This document shows positions 1-9,720 of a stretch of DNA of 20,000 nt, one piece after another (within the stretch, counting starts at the first letter, position 1; the number at the start of each line of letters is the position of its first letter). This DNA comes from Actinidia chinensis (lineage: Eukaryota; Streptophyta; Magnoliopsida; Ericales; Actinidiaceae). The notes beneath the pieces were generated by a model. It made no database searches and was not told where the DNA came from. It saw only the letters and a list, made by a program, of their open reading frames with translations. Made by a program: the position numbers and the translations under genes. Location: contig CM018911.1 of the NCBI GenBank assembly GCA_009663005.1, positions 3,142,080 to 3,162,079 of the forward strand, written 5' to 3'.

Positions 1-657
1 ATAATTTAAAAAATAGATAAAATATAAACGTACATTGTATAAATATACAAAGAGATACATTATTACAAAATAGAGAACAAATTAGAAACTACAATGATTT
101 TAAATTTTTTTTGTTAGTTTGGGAGAAATGAGAAAAAAAGAAAGAGGTGATTTAGTTTTTTTATGTGAGTTCCACTAAAAAATTATTCAATGGATAAAAA
201 ATATGTCCAGTTTATAATTTTTTTTGTCCATTGGATAAGGGTTTCACACTTTTAAAAAAGAAGGAAGTGATATTTTTGAGAGGAAAAAAATAGTATTAAA
301 TAAAATCTCAGCCATTAGATTAACTCAAATGAACTTTAAACGTAAATAACAAAAGATAAATTTAAGATTCAAAATAAGTTGTGTTTTATATTATAGATTT
401 TCAACGCTCTTCCTTCACCAAAACAAAATAGCTGCTGATATGTCTCACTAGAACAGTATATATTCTAGTATTGATTTAATAAATTCCATAAAAAAGCTAA
501 TCGTGCAGTACCTAGCAAATAAATGAAGACAGGTGGCCAATGTAAAACTTTGCTTAAAAGAAGCCAAACAGGCATGTTTGACCGGTAACTACTTACCTTA
601 TCAGATAAAAGAACACAGATGGATTGGGAAGTAGCGAAAAGAGCTGTGGAAAGAGAG

Positions 658-665
658 TATATATA
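658..665 (+). promoter_or_regulatory. TATA-like octamer, possible core promoter
   Basis: TATATATA sits after a purine-rich stretch (gaaaagagctgtggaaagag). About 55 bases upstream is a GATAAG-like pair on both strands (cttatcagataaaag), a motif also found in plant light-regulated promoters. No reading frame follows downstream, so this may be chance in AT-rich DNA or a relic of a lost gene. Confidence 0.15.
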
Positions 666-687
666 GGACACATTTTCTCAGCAGTCG

Positions 688-717
688 AAATGTTTGGAAT
701 TCAGAATTCAAACATTT
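688..717. repeat. short near-perfect inverted repeat (hairpin)
   Basis: The arms aaatgtttggaattc and gaattcaaacattt are reverse complements apart from one extra G in the left arm, with only a base or two between them. It could be a hairpin or a small element terminus. No transcription unit is recognisable next to it. Confidence 0.5.
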
Positions 718-1209
718 TGAGGTGATTTGATATCACATCGTTTTATATTCTAGATTTGTCTTAAAGTACAAACTTAATATTTTAAAAAATTATATGATTA
801 CGAATAACTAATAATTTATAGTCCAATAGTCAGTGTTTTATAAGATAATAAATTTTAAGCGTGTTGTCAAATATATATTAGCTTATTCTTTTGATATTAA
901 ATTAATATTGATGTCGAGTCAATATTAAGTGTTTTTTTAGTATACAATTCTTGATGAGATTTTCAATACGAACATGAATTATCAAAAGGTGCACCAAATC
1001 AGGATCCAAATGCTTTTTAACTACAAAGGCAGATTGATCCTATAAAACCTAATATAATAACAGCAAATTATTTTAAATGTCTCAAAAACTATTTTTTCAC
1101 TATTTACAGTTGGAATTATTTGAATTATCCAAACGGCTGAGATTTCAGCCTTGAATTATGTTTTATGTTAAGGAATAAAATTTACTATTTTTTCTTCTCC
1201 TAGCTCATG

Positions 1210-1561
1210 TAGTAAAATGTGTGGGGTCAGTACACAAGTGTGATCCAATAACCAAAAAAAACTTCTACAGAAACTTGAACATATTTTTTTATTCATTAGA
1301 TCATTTTTTTAATTGAATCCATATCAAAAAAAATTAAAACACTCTTTCTTTCTTCCTTATTTCTCTCAAACTAACAATATTTTTTTAAAATTATTATATT
1401 TTATATTTATTTTGTAACAATGTAATTTTTTATATATGCATATAATATATATCTCATTTGATATTTATATTTTATCTATTTTTTAAATTATAAAAATATA
1501 ATTAGTACGCTTAATATTTTTTATTTTTTTACATAGTACTTGTGTACACATGCAATTACTA
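1210..1561. mobile_element. MITE-like element with imperfect terminal inverted repeats
   Basis: The left end (1210-1239) reads tagtaaaatgtgtggggtca and then gtacacaagt. The right end (1538-1561) reads acttgtgtac followed by acatgcaattacta. The ten bases at 1230-1239 are the exact reverse complement of 1538-1547, and the outer tagta and atgtg parts also pair imperfectly. The interior of about 300 bp is very AT-rich and non-coding. This fits a non-autonomous miniature inverted-repeat DNA transposon. I cannot assign a superfamily, and no clear target duplication was seen. Confidence 0.4.
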
Positions 1562-1689
1562 ATATAACCTATCGTGACATGAGACCTCAATGTGAAGGAT
1601 AATCTTGTCCCTTGGTAGAAGAGCCCAAACCTAGTTCACCTATTTAGCTATGCGTAGTTACAGTTGTCCATTTCAATGCCCACAAGACA

Positions 1690-1850
1690 TGGTTTTAAAA
1701 ATCGGAGGGAACCCGTCGATCGATCGAAGAAACGGTTCAATCATCCGTCAAAATTCGTTTTGGTTAAAATTTAACAAACCCAGTTAACCGAAACGGTTGA
1801 ACCGATAACCCGGTGATTGAACCGGTCATTGATCTTCTAGTTCACAATTT
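1690..1850. repeat. CCGGTT/AACCGG-rich dispersed repeat, probably one end
   Basis: The block opens with tggttttaaaaatcgg and continues with many short permutations of aaccggtt, such as aaacggttgaaccgataacc and gattgaaccggtcattga. Such blocks are common as dispersed non-coding repeats in plant genomes. It may be the left part of an older repeat into which the LTR element inserted, because the right flank near 14450-14545 has a similar flavour (gggtcaataacgttgaccc, ccgtgatccgacc, ctggtccggg). That link is an inference. Confidence 0.4.
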
Positions 1851-1900
1851 TAAAAAAACATTTAATTTCAAAATTTTGATTTTAATTATAAAATTAGTCT

Positions 1901-1941
<41 letters not shown>

Positions 1942-1951
1942 ATGACATAAT

Positions 1952-1955
1952 TATG
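1952..1955. repeat. candidate target-site duplication, left copy (TATG)
   Basis: TATG immediately precedes the TG that opens the left LTR. The same four bases follow the CA that closes the right LTR at 14439-14442. Ty3/gypsy elements usually duplicate 5 bp, so either one base was lost or the match is fortuitous. Confidence 0.4.
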
Positions 1956-2954
1956 TGATCTCTCAGCCAAAACGTGGGGTGTGTGCTTGACGATAGACCC
2001 CAGAGAAGGCCGGCGGAAGTAGTATAACTCGGAGTACGAGGGTCGATTCCACAGGGAGTTTGTGAGCAAGACTGAAAGGAAACGAGTTTTTCCTCTAAAT
2101 TACTCACAAAGGATGAAAAAAATATTTCTAAAAAAAATTAAAAATCTGATTGTTTTTAGAATTGTTGTGATTCTACACTATTTGACAAATACAAATAAGT
2201 AGCTTGAATAAAAATCTTTGTAAATCTTGAATGTGAAATTATCTCGTGGATTATCGTTGTCAATGGATATTGTGTTACTATGAATTTCAAAGGTGAGATG
2301 TGATAACTCAAATCTTTTGACTCGTCATGGTCTCAGCGGAAGATAGCGATAAGAACTATGCTTATTACAAAAACTTCATTTTCTAAATTAGATCTGGTGT
2401 AGATTCAAGGATGAATACCATCGATTCACGCAATACTAACATCTAAGACTAAAGTTTATGATAAAGTGTATGCCGAAAGAATTAAATCATCCGACGAAAG
2501 TTTTCAAATTAATTTATAGAAAAAAATTGAAAGATAAAGAATGATCAAACTGATATACAACTTTGAAAACCCAAAAATCTCAAATCCCTTTTTTTTTCAA
2601 GGACATTCCCCAAATATTTACAATCAAACCCAAGATTTAAGGATTTAGCTACTCATCTTCATTATGAAATTCTTGTGTGAAATATTTAAAAAGATAAATA
2701 TAAATTAAAAAAATTAAAATAGATAAAACTTACAACAATTTTAGATACCATGAATATGATAAGACAGATTATGAAGAATATGGAAATGGCAAATAAATAA
2801 ATACCTAAACCAGCTAAAAGTAATAAAGGCGTTGATCAGAGTATACAACTATAAAGCATGTAAACAAATAACAATAATAGAACTAACAAAAAATAATAAA
2901 GGAAATTTAACCCAGCCATTTCATAAAAAAAATGTAGGATTAAATTAAGCAATA

Positions 2955-3022
2955 AGACCGTCCAGGCATGGCGAAATAAAAAAACGGGGTCCCCATTGTG
3001 GTGGTTCAGATAAGCGAATAAA
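2955..3022. repeat. intra-LTR direct repeat, unit A (3' LTR)
   Basis: The block begins gaccgtccaggcatggcgaa and ends with ccattgtggtggttcagataagcgaataaat. It recurs as unit B at 3067-3123 and in both positions of the other LTR. The spacer consists of short agcgataaataa-type repeats. Confidence 0.7.
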
Positions 3023-3066
3023 TAAAGCGTAAATTAAGCAATAAATAAAGCGATAAATAAGACGAT

Positions 3067-3123
3067 AAAACCGTCCGGCATGGCGAAAGAAGCATCCATT
3101 GTGGTGGTTTCGCTAACGATAAA
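3067..3123. repeat. intra-LTR direct repeat, unit B (3' LTR)
   Basis: The block begins aaaccgtccggcatggcgaa and ends with ccattgtggtggtttcgctaacgataaat. It is a second copy of unit A, so the duplication predates the insertion of this element. Confidence 0.7.
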
Positions 3124-3414
3124 TATAAAAAGTAAATATCTATTATAGCAATAAAACTATTCGAGATGACAATATAAGTAAAAATTATAGAACTTTGGAA
3201 ACATAAAACAAATGAACACAAATAATGAGAGAGAGATCTTCAAAAACTAAAAAACTAAAATTTCAAAAACTCAAAATCTATCTAAGAAACTTTCTTTTTT
3301 TTTTTCTCCAAAACAACTCTCAAAACTACTAGGAAAGCTTTTTTTTCCAAAACTAACTCTTTTTCCTCTTCTTCTATCCCAAAAAACTATCTCCTCTTCC
3401 TCTCCCAAATAATC

Positions 3415-3422
3415 CTTTTATA
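3415..3422 (-). promoter_or_regulatory. TATA box of the 3' LTR (TATAAAAG on minus strand)
   Basis: On the minus strand TATAAAAG lies in the context cttattttcctataaaaggatt, and the same context is present in the other LTR at 14049-14056. Being conserved in both LTRs and about 350 bases from the U3 start, it is the likely core promoter element. Confidence 0.65.
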
Positions 3423-3773
3423 GGAAAATAAGGGAGAATCCAAGAAGGAAATAGCACGGTTGACAAGGGGAGCGTGGCCATTTTGTCAACAAAAATGGCC
3501 AAACATTATCATTAACATGAATAGTTATCAGAAAGACTTTTGAAATTTGGGGGAGATGATTCTCAGCAAATGGCTCATGGATTCCCTCGTGCCCCACCGA
3601 TTGATTGGTTGATTTTGTCCTCTTTCGTGCTCTTTGTGCTCTTTTAACCGACAAAAACACACACAAAATATAATCAAATTAAAAATCTCAACTAAATTAT
3701 AGAAAAATTAATGCTAGTATAAGTCTAACATAGTGCGAATTAAAGATTTATAAAGACACTTTATGGGAATTCA

Positions 3774-3787
3774 CAACCCCCACTTGC
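3774..3787 (-). other. polypurine tract (plus-strand primer site)
   Basis: On the minus strand gcaagtgggggttg lies directly upstream of the TGAATTCCC that opens the 3' LTR. A purine-rich stretch in this position is the expected primer for second-strand synthesis in LTR retrotransposons. Confidence 0.75.
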
Positions 3788-5504
3788 ATTTTGCTAGTCT
3801 CTAGCAAAAATTATAAAAATATAAAGGTATAATCTACACTTTCGTAGGAATCACGGATGGCATTTAGCTTTTGCACCAAAGCTTTAAAACTCTAGGTGCC
3901 ACCTAGTGGTAGGAGTGGGTCTCGTGAGGGTTTCCAGTGATGACACCCACAAACATCGACTCATGTCAGTAAAAATAGTAATATAGATACCGAGACCCCT
4001 TTTTGAATGAAATAGATTTGGTTGATTATAAGTAAAAACAAATTTTCATTTGAAGGTTATCCGCCAGATGGATCATGCACATAACTCCATTTGTACATAT
4101 AACGAAATCTCGAATCCACCTACAATCATGAATCATCATAGCGGAAGGGCATAAAGTATGAAAGAAAGGTAAATCACATTCTGTAGTAACATATCAATGA
4201 CATATAAATCTACACATCTCACACACAGTGTCACACTTGTATCACCTTTATGCTGCACAGATGACACAAATCTCCAAGGCTAACACTAAATTTTTAGCAA
4301 TAATGAACCACAGGGGTATCCAATGGAAAGCTCATTTTAAGAGTAAGGTTAAAAAAGATATGCAAGTCGAGGCTAATCCGAACTCAAAAAACTGGAAAAT
4401 TGTGTATAAGTGTATGCGATCTTGGCATAGCTTTCATGAAAAAAAATATTACTTGTGTTAGGGAACATTAGAGAATGATCATTTGCGATGACTTTATACG
4501 CTCTTGAATATACGAATTAATGTAAAGTTCGGATATTGTGGCCATATTGGCTGTGTGAAATGAAAGAAGATCCATGGCAGGTGGTATGTGAAAAGCGGTA
4601 ATAGGCTTTCAACATATGCATAGCGCAAACACATTGTATGATCAATGATCACATTCACTTTCAAACTTTCAATTTTTTTTTTTTTTTTTTTTGTCACTCG
4701 CTTTTCATCGCAATTTTTTTGACTTTTTTTTCTTTACTCTTCAACTCCATACTCTTTTCACCTCATGTATTTGTATAAGCAATGAATCATCTTGAAATTT
4801 AGCATTGACAAATTTTAAACTTGTGATACGTATCGGAAAGAAAGATAAAACAAGAATGGCTCAATGAAATGGCTTGTATTTTATAAGTCCGAAAAACACA
4901 TCAAATCAAAACTTCAGAAGTAATAAGTGTCAATAATTTCCAACTAATACTCAACATGTAAACCCAAAATCAGTATGATGAAGCTATTCAATGAATGAAG
5001 ATCAATCAAATGGCCCTTGAATAAATGTTAATCACTCTGAAAAAACGATAAGTAGGCCTCTAACTCACGAAGGACAATCTCCACCTTATAAAGGATACGC
5101 ATGCACACGGAGATAAGTAAGATGTTATATAGCATGCCAGTGTACAGCGATGTAGACTCTCTCTTATGATGGATTTATGACAAAAACTTGTAATTTTCAC
5201 GACACAAAGGGATCAATTATCCATTCAACCTAGTTATGCATGAGCAACGTATCTTATCACAAGATTTCCAAATGGACATGAAAAAGAGCGATGATGTTTA
5301 AAATAATCTCTAACACTTCTAATCACAATAATAAACATGAAACGTATATAGAAAAGTGTGAGAAATACATTCTAGTATGAACCATAGATACATCAAACCT
5401 TACCGAAGACCTCCAAAGGTGCACAAGATAGGAGCAATCCTGATAATACCTGAAAAATTATTCAAGTAACAAATTAACAAGGTTTGATATAATACTCAAA
5501 CAGT

Positions 5505-5547
<43 letters not shown>

Positions 5548-5780
5548 AAACAATTTCAAAGAAAACCACCAAATTAAACTGAAAGATTACAATTATAAAA
5601 ACATAAATTACCAAAAAAAAAAAATTATAAAGAATGATTTCGTAACATGCTTGCCACCCCCCAACTAAGAGGTTGCATTGTCCTCAAAGCAAACAAAAAT
5701 CAAGTTGAAGACCGGGGACAAAAACTTGAAGAGGTTCAAACCAGGATGGGTGGATCAATGAGATCCACACATCAACTTCG
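3788..5780 (-). other. internal region between integrase and 3' LTR, no recognised gene
   Basis: About 2 kb lies downstream of pol, where Athila elements carry an env-like reading frame or long non-coding DNA. Frames are short and interrupted on both strands. The longest minus-strand frame, at 4494-4697, begins only at a GTG next to a 20-base T run. It includes a stretch rich in aromatic and hydrophobic residues (LLPLFTYHLPWIFFHF) but shows no motif I recognise. T runs lie at 4673-4692 and 5507-5541. I do not assign an envelope gene. Confidence 0.55.
5507..5541. repeat. poly-T run (35 bases)
   Basis: This is an uninterrupted run of 35 T just downstream (minus strand) of the integrase-coding region. 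It is one of several long homopolymers inside the element and may be partly an assembly artefact. Confidence 0.8.
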
Positions 5781-5784
5781 CCCC

Positions 5785-7073
5785 GAAAAGACTCAACATA
5801 GGGTTTTAACTTTGGCCGTTGACTTTGAAAAACATGTCATTCTTAGGTTTTTTACTTTCAAGCACCTGGGGAAATATTTTCTGTGATCTGATATGGGCCA
5901 GACCATATACTTCTCAATTTTCCCGGAAAAAAGATGCTACCGAGAATTGTAAAGAAGAACTTTGACCACCTGAAATGTTTTACGGGAATTGGTTGGTCAT
6001 GACGAATTTTCATTTTGCCTTTGAAATTGTGCATTTTCGTAGCATCATTTCTAGTCCTCAAGTTCATTTAGTTGCAATTTCCGAAGTGAGCCTGCTTCAT
6101 CAAGGTTCTCATTGAATTGACGGATGGCCCAATAAGCTTGTGTTATATTCTCCACCGGAAGGTGGACATGCCTCGTACACAAGCCTTAGGAGAAAGACCC
6201 GTAAGATGTCTTGTAAGCTGTCCTATATGCCCATAAGCGGATCCACCAACCTCAAGGACCATCCTTTCGGTTTAGGATTAACGGTTTTTTCTAAAAACTT
6301 GCTAATCTCTCGGTTTGCCAACTCTACTTGGCCTGGGTCTGGGGATGATAGGCTGTTGCCAACTTATGAACAATTCCATATTTTTTCATGAGTACCCCCT
6401 TGGCTATTACAAAAATGGGATCCACCATTCACTATGATGGCTCGAGGCATTACCAAACCGGGAGAAAATGCATTTTGTTAATAAAATTTGACCACAACTT
6501 GTGATGTCTTGGTGTGCAGGGATAAGCCTCCACCCATTTTGAAACATAATCAACGCCCACCAAGATGTATAATATCAAAAGAACTAGAAATCGGTCCATG
6601 AAAGGCGATGCCAAAACAATCAAACACTTCTAAAATGAGAATAGGGTTAAGGAGGCATCATGGTTTCCTAGTAAGCACCTAGCCTTGAATCTATCACAAG
6701 CGATAAACACAAGGAATGAACGTCTTGGAACAGTGAGGGCCAATGACAGCGCATTGTAAAATTTTTGCCACAGTTTTCTTTGATGAAAAAAGAACCCCCA
6801 CAGGCTTGAGGGAATGACAAAATTCTTATGACACTTTGGATTTTCACATCAGGTTACACATCTCCTCACAATCTGATCTTGAAAACAATATTTGAACAAA
6901 TACGGGCTCATTTTCACAAAAGAATTTTCTTTATATGAGTCCGGAAAGAATCGCTTTTTATCCATTGAGGACCAATTGGGAAGGTATTGCTTTGTGGCCA
7001 AAAAAGTTGCTATATCGGCATACCACCGGCGTAAAGACTGATGTTCACAGCATTGAGAGCATAATTTGTTCAT
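5785..7073 (-). pseudogene. Ty3/gypsy integrase (C-terminal part of pol), frameshifted and catalytically damaged
   Basis: Integrase inserts the cDNA into the host genome. Reading down the minus strand, the region shows a linker and zinc-binding N-terminus (RWYADIATFLATKQ, then PYLFKYC..DQIVRRCV; 6849-7073). The catalytic core follows with VDYVSKWVEA and SHFCN, then KLATAYHPQT and GQVELANREI. The C-terminal part has AYRTAYKTS, QAYWAIRQF, LRKLQLNELED, FPGKLRS.WSGPYQI and finally FKVNGQ at 5812-5829. Of the DDE triad, the glutamate in GQVELANREI is present. The position of the first aspartate reads GCC (about 6604-6606) and that of the second reads AAT (6427-6429). In the zinc finger the expected CDRC reads CDRF near 6690. 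Many frame changes and stops separate these blocks. The identification is firm, but the losses could be partly sequencing error. Confidence 0.88.
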
Positions 7074-7129
7074 TGTGGTAACGTCTCACTAGATAGTGAG
7101 AGTCATCATTTTGTCGAATGCTTCAATTA

Positions 7130-7720
7130 AGGGATGGCGTGTAAATGTTGCAACAACGTGTTCCTCCCTTTTGTCCCTAATTTCAGATTAAATTCTTGAA
7201 GAAGGAGAATCCACCCTAATCAATCTAGATTTGCCTCTTGCTTGGTCAAAAGGTACTTAATGGCAGCAGGGGATCTGTGAAAAATATCAGCCCTTCGACC
7301 CCAATAAGTACGATCGAAACTTGTCCAAGCGAAGACGGAGGCCTACAATTCTTTTCGGTGGTGAGTATAGTCCATATATTGGGCTTCATTCATGTTTTGC
7401 TTGCGTAAGGAGCACATGAGGTTTCTTCTCATTCTTTGGCCTAGAACTGGCCATACGGCGAAGTAGTACTAGCACACAACATCTAATTCAAAAGGTAGGC
7501 TCACAACCGGAGGTGGCTTAGGGAGCCGTAGTCAAGTGATTTTTCAAATTTGTCAAAAGCTAGTTGTGACATCGACGAAGTCATTCGAATGGAGCACTTT
7601 TGGCCAATGAGAGAGTTACCACAGGGGCACCTAAGAATACTGGCACATAAAGGATTTGAATGTAAAAACGCCGAAAAAACCTGCATGTATCCAAGAATGA
7701 ACAACATCCCTTAACATTCC
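7130..7720 (-). pseudogene. RNase H domain and RT connection (pol), frameshifted
   Basis: RNase H removes the RNA strand during reverse transcription and sits between RT and integrase, as expected in Ty3/gypsy. On the minus strand the connection reads FLGYMQVFSAF and continues to APFE-like, FDKFEKSL and LPFELDV fragments (7501-7720). The RNase H core follows with KPHV, MNEAQYMDYT, a degraded TEKEL-type segment (HHRKEL), a TDP.AAIKYLLTKQEA segment and WILLLQEFNL (about 7180-7470). The aspartate of the TD motif is visible, but the frame changes right after it. No frame stays open for more than about 70 codons. Confidence 0.85.
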
Positions 7721-8620
7721 GAGGGTGAAGGTTAGGCTTTTGAGATGAGCTCTACCTTAGCAGGATCTACCAATTCAAGCCCTTCCCAGAAAGATATGGC
7801 CGAGAACTAACCTTGTGTCACCATGAAGGACGCTTTCCCAAGTTTTAAAACAAGATTGCTCTCCTCACATCTCTAAGTACCGACCCAAGATTCAAGACAT
7901 TCGGTTCATAGGTGTCCCCATAACACTGAAAAAATTCATCCAAAAGACCTCCAAAATTCGCTCCACCATATCGCTAAAACTGCTAAATCAGTACATCTCT
8001 GAAAAGTGGCGGGAGCATTGCATAAAACAAAGGCTGCGCTTGTAAGCAAATGTCCCAACAATGGACACGTGAACGTGGTTTGTCTTGGTCATCCATGGCT
8101 ATTTCCCAATTGGTTATAGCCTGAGATAACCATCCTAAGAATGAATCATAAGACCCTACCCATGCTACCTTCTAAGACTGGTCAAGGAGGGAAGGGTGAA
8201 ATGATCTTGGTTGGTCACCGGCATTCAGGCTGTACGATAGTAAATAGCAACATCCGCACAACCCGGTTATGAATTCGAGTAGGTATCAATTCATTATTCT
8301 CATTTTTGACATACCGTTTACCCAGGACTTTTGGGAACAACTATGGAGTGGGGGAACTCTACCCAAATTTAGAATCGGCATATGCGCGTATATATAAATA
8401 CCCGCATCAAGGAGCTTTGCACTTCACCCCTAACAATTCCTTCACTAGTTGGGTTCAATCGCGTATGCATTTGCAGCACACGGCTCTAGCCCCTACCTAT
8501 CAAGCATTATAATGCGATGAGTGCAAACAAAGGGGGCTATGCCGGTAAATCGGCGAGTGGTCCAACCTATGGCCTTCTTCGGTGCTTTTTGAGCTACTGT
8601 CTAAACAAATTCTTGGTCTC
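7720..8620 (-). pseudogene. Ty3/gypsy reverse transcriptase domain (pol), frameshifted
   Basis: Fingers and palm motifs are legible in order on the minus strand. The N-terminal lead-in has a GWT..FTGIAPFVCTHRI-like segment (8485-8560), RLNPT, LLDAGIY and VPKSPG. Then come ENNELIPTRI (about 8280), a degraded WRVCIDYRKLN-type block, DHF.LP and FLGW followed by SGYNQ (the block that carries the first catalytic aspartate), then IAMDDQDK and GTFAYKR. After DMVERILEVF the catalytic FMDD box is degraded: the bases read ttttggatgaattttttcag (minus strand, about 7926-7949), so the second aspartate codon is not in place. Further on are NLVL and GLELVDPAKVELI-like stretches. The 3' neighbour is RNase H and the 5' neighbour is the poly-C tract and protease. 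Confidence 0.88.
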
Positions 8621-8836
8621 TGATGCTCAATTAATGATTGAGGATATCACTGCTGGATAAGATGCTATCCTGCACCCACAAAAACATATTTAGAGTAGAA
8701 GTGTAAAGGCTTCCTTTCGGGTGTAGGAGCCTCAAGTTCTGATGGTTGGGGGTCTTAATAGGATAGGAGTCAAAGGCTCAAAATTGTGGATGTTGGTAAT
8801 GGTACCTCACTACAGTCAGGAAAGGAACCCCCTACA

Positions 8837-8891
8837 CCCCCCCCCCCCCCGCCCCCCCCCCCGCCCCCCCCCCCCCCCCCCCCCCCCCCCC

Positions 8892-8973
<82 letters not shown>
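8837..8973. repeat. extreme poly-C tract (137 bases, three interruptions)
   Basis: The run of C is broken only by G at 8851 and 8863 and A at 8892. On the coding (minus) strand it is poly-G and lies between the protease and RT parts of pol. It creates proline- and glycine-repeat shadow frames that are not genes. Such a tract is very unusual for plant DNA and could be a base-calling or gap-filling artefact. Confidence 0.9.
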
Positions 8974-8977
<4 letters not shown>

Positions 8978-9229
8978 CTCTAGACCGTATCTCTCATTTA
9001 CAAAAATTCCCAACTTTTCAACTTCCAAGTAGTCAAGACCCACCCAACATCAACATTCTAGCTAATGGGTCTTCTACACAATGCCTCTAAAGTGCTCTTG
9101 CACTATGGATTCGATAAGATTACTTCCCGGAATATCCTCTAAATCCCCTGGTTTTTCCTGCATTAAACATGTAAGTTCAAACAGCCATATACAAAGGACA
9201 CTTCAAGAGACCCCCTCGCACATGGATGA

Positions 9230-9355
9230 GGCATCACATGTGGCTAGAAAAAGGTCGACCCAAAATGATAGGAATATGGTTTGGGGCATGGGGGTCTACA
9301 ACCGGTTGAGTATTCTAGATGAAACCACAAAATCTGCCTGTACTATTATTATAGG

Positions 9356-9428
<73 letters not shown>

Positions 9429-9720
9429 TTTTGTTTTTTTTTTTTTCGGTAGTAAAAACTATTTATACTCTTTACTAAGACATCTCACCACTATTCACAC
9501 CACTGGGTCCTTTGACGTACGAGCGAACGCTAGTTTGGGAGATGTGTCTAGAGGCTTCGTCACCTAATCCAAATTCTCTACCCCAGAGTATGGCAATAAA
9601 TTCACACTCGATCCCAAATCCAAAAGACAATCCCTCTACCTATGGTCTCCTATGAGATGTCACGTTGGACACCCCGGATCTTCACACTTTGGTGGGGTCT
9701 TAACTTGCCAAACTACGGAC
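9230..9720 (-). pseudogene. retropepsin-like aspartic protease domain, interrupted by poly-T
   Basis: The protease matures the Gag-Pol polyprotein. The active-site block is intact over 15 codons at 9585-9629 (minus strand), reading CLLDLGSSVNLLPYS, where D-L-G carries the catalytic aspartate. Upstream a K.EDPGCPT-like segment precedes it (about 9665-9710), as is usual for this lineage. Downstream an ADFVV-like segment (about 9330) leads to IPIILGRPF at 9249-9275, the second diagnostic protease motif. Between the two motifs sits a T run (9360-9426, with a further T-rich extension to 9446) that breaks the frame. The domain is clearly recognisable but not translatable as written. Confidence 0.88.
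9360..9446. repeat. poly-T run (67 T, then a T-rich tail)
   Basis: Sixty-seven T are followed by A, five T, G and thirteen T. The run lies between the two protease motifs, and poly-phenylalanine shadow frames across it are not genes. As on the poly-C tract, an artefact is possible. Confidence 0.9.

Larger units (their letters stand above)
1..1209. other. AT-rich non-coding flank
   Basis: No reading frame of useful length or recognisable protein similarity is visible on either strand. The stretch is rich in A and T runs and stop codons. It holds a short inverted repeat near 690 and a TATA-like stretch near 660, listed separately. Nothing else stands out. Confidence 0.6.
1956..3773 (-). repeat. 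3' LTR of the Athila-like element (left copy)
   Basis: It is homologous throughout to 12542-14438. It starts TGATCTCTCAGCCAAAACG on the plus strand and ends with tcaca-adjacent CA at 3773, so on the minus strand it runs from TGAATTCCCATAAAGTG to CA. The U3 part, on the right, contains a TATA box at 3415-3422. The remaining R-U5 part is long, about 1.4 kb, and contains a duplicated block. The boundaries come from where the two LTR copies stop matching, and the polypurine tract abuts the right boundary. Confidence 0.85.

Noticed and set aside
2955..3123. Possible CRISPR-like array from the repeated CCGTCCGG blocks
   Set aside because: There are only two imperfect units per LTR, with repetitive rather than unique spacing, inside a plant LTR retrotransposon.
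4228..4461. Plus-strand 77-codon frame rich in K and H
   Set aside because: It has no recognisable domain, lies antisense within the retrotransposon and is no longer than expected by chance.
4494..4697. Minus-strand frame as an env-like gene
   Set aside because: It has no ATG (it starts at GTG beside a T run) and is short, without signal peptide or envelope-type features. Kept only as a remark on the region.
8742..9043. Proline-rich (plus strand) and glycine-rich (minus strand) open frames
   Set aside because: They exist only because the poly-C tract has no stop codon in any frame, and the flanking codons are not protein-like.
9081..9567. Poly-phenylalanine open frames on the plus strand
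   Set aside because: They are translations of the poly-T run, antisense to the protease domain, which is clearly coded on the minus strand.
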